A DNA stretch of 7,113 nt from Candidatus Zixiibacteriota bacterium (GTDB taxonomy: Bacteria > Zixibacteria > MSB-5A5 > GN15 > PGXB01): assembly GCA_020345705.1 (NCBI GenBank), contig CP070766.1:2372318-2379430 (forward strand), given 5' to 3'. The stretch's first letter is position 1. Every line of letters begins with the position of its first letter. Under the pieces are notes generated by a model, which saw only the letters and a program-made list of their open reading frames with translations, had not been told where the DNA came from and did not search any database. The translations under genes and the position numbers were made by a program. This document shows, one piece after another, positions 6,481 to 7,113 of this stretch.

Positions 6481-7113
6481 ATGCAAAAAGTTAGAAGATT
6501 GGGTAGAGGGGTCCCATTTATAATCCTCTTGTTCTTAATATTTATGATAATCCAGCACGCATCAGGCGATAATCCGGATCGTCCCAAAGCTGGTTTGCAA
6601 GGCGGGCCGCCTGATTCTGTCGGCGCGGTTGTCCCAAATCAGGTGATTATCGGAACCGATGCGGCAGACGCAATCGAGGGGCTTTTGCCTCGAATCGAAG
6701 GTGTCATTCTCAATAAAATTAGGAACAGGAATATTTTTCTTGTCTCGCTGTCCGGCCGTTTCCCTGTCGATCGCGTCGCCTGGGCTCTTAACCGGATGGG
6801 TGGTGTCAGATTTGCTCACCCCAATTACAGAATCGATCTGCCGGAAGTGGATCAGATAAGCGAATCCTTCCCGGATCAGAACAACCCTGTATTCGTTGAT
6901 GGTGTCAGTCCGATGTCTTACTATGAACAGACTGAGGGCGGTGCCGATTCCGCTAATATGCTTGCAACGGGGGCCGGTGTGGTTGTCGGTATAATAGACA
7001 ACGGTGTTGACTTCTTGCACCCCCTGTTTGACAGCGCCTTTGCAGACAGCGGATACGACTTCGTGGACAGCGACGCCGACCCGAGCGAGGAGGCCGGCGA
7101 TCTGCTGGGCCAC
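6481..7113 (+). CDS. Secreted S8 family (subtilisin-like) serine protease, 3' end missing
   Basis: An open frame of 211 codons runs off the window end without a stop. It starts with a signal peptide: basic MQKVRRLGR, a hydrophobic core at about residues 11-24 (FIILLFLIFMII) and a likely cleavage site near ASG (27-29). Residues about 51-119 match a subtilase propeptide (VPNQVIIGT at its start, VRFAHPNYRID at its end), which acts as folding chaperone and inhibitor and is removed on activation. The peptidase domain begins near residue 160: VVVGIIDNGVDFLHPLF carries the catalytic Asp, D173. The last codon is the His of LGH, at the position of the catalytic His in the family's GHGTH motif. The catalytic Ser and any C-terminal domains lie outside. 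The product should be exported and cut proteins outside the cytoplasm. It starts 15 bp after the CHAT gene, so co-transcription is likely. An antisense open frame over 6562-7113 is a shadow. Confidence 0.9.
   Translation, partial: MQKVRRLGRGVPFIILLFLIFMIIQHASGDNPDRPKAGLQGGPPDSVGAVVPNQVIIGTDAADAIEGLLPRIEGVILNKIRNRNIFLVSLSGRFPVDRVAWALNRMGGVRFAHPNYRIDLPEVDQISESFPDQNNPVFVDGVSPMSYYEQTEGGADSANMLATGAGVVVGIIDNGVDFLHPLFDSAFADSGYDFVDSDADPSEEAGDLLGH

Noticed and set aside
6562..7113. Minus-strand open frame of 183 codons at the window end
   Set aside because: It lies antisense to the subtilase frame, which has a signal peptide, propeptide motifs, catalytic Asp and a strong ribosome binding site. The antisense translation shows no recognisable family.

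Overview
This is a bacterial window, moderately GC-rich by eye, and every supported gene is on the + strand. It holds two unrelated blocks separated by about 680 bases without a convincing gene. Lineage cannot be fixed from the sequence. An ECF-type sigma factor beside a TPR-CHAT protein and an exported subtilase is an arrangement I associate loosely with FCB-group, Zixibacteria-like or planctomycete-like environmental bacteria. That placement is a low-confidence inference.

Block 1 (1-1810) is ordinary metabolism. It contains the C-terminal two thirds of an NAD(P)-dependent succinate-semialdehyde dehydrogenase-type aldehyde dehydrogenase, cut by the window start. A complete FabG-type short-chain dehydrogenase/reductase of 251 aa follows 70 bp later with its own Shine-Dalgarno sequence.

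The gap (1811-2493) has no recognisable protein. From about 2074 to 2254 the + strand can be folded by hand into four consecutive stem-loops. The last is GC-rich and followed by TGTTTTA, like an intrinsic terminator. This is a candidate non-coding RNA or a terminated leader. Nearer the next gene (2338-2432) short segments are complementary to more than one partner, which could form mutually exclusive hairpins, as in an attenuator.

Block 2 (2494-7113) looks like one operon: an ECF-like sigma factor (GTG start), a 196-aa unrecognised protein, a 921-aa TPR-CHAT cysteine protease, and a secreted S8 subtilisin-like protease cut by the window end. The middle pair overlap by ATGA, and the last gene starts 15 bp after the CHAT stop behind a strong ribosome binding site. 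A sigma factor encoded with a TPR-CHAT protease and a small uncharacterised protein recalls, in parts list only, the Csx29/Csx30/RpoE-type sigma arrangement of type III-E CRISPR loci. No CRISPR gene or array is seen here. A reasonable hypothesis is a stand-alone signalling module in which the TPR-CHAT protein senses something, cleaves a partner (perhaps the 196-aa protein) and so frees or restrains the sigma factor. The exported subtilase would be an output or a second protease stage. Each step of that model is inference.
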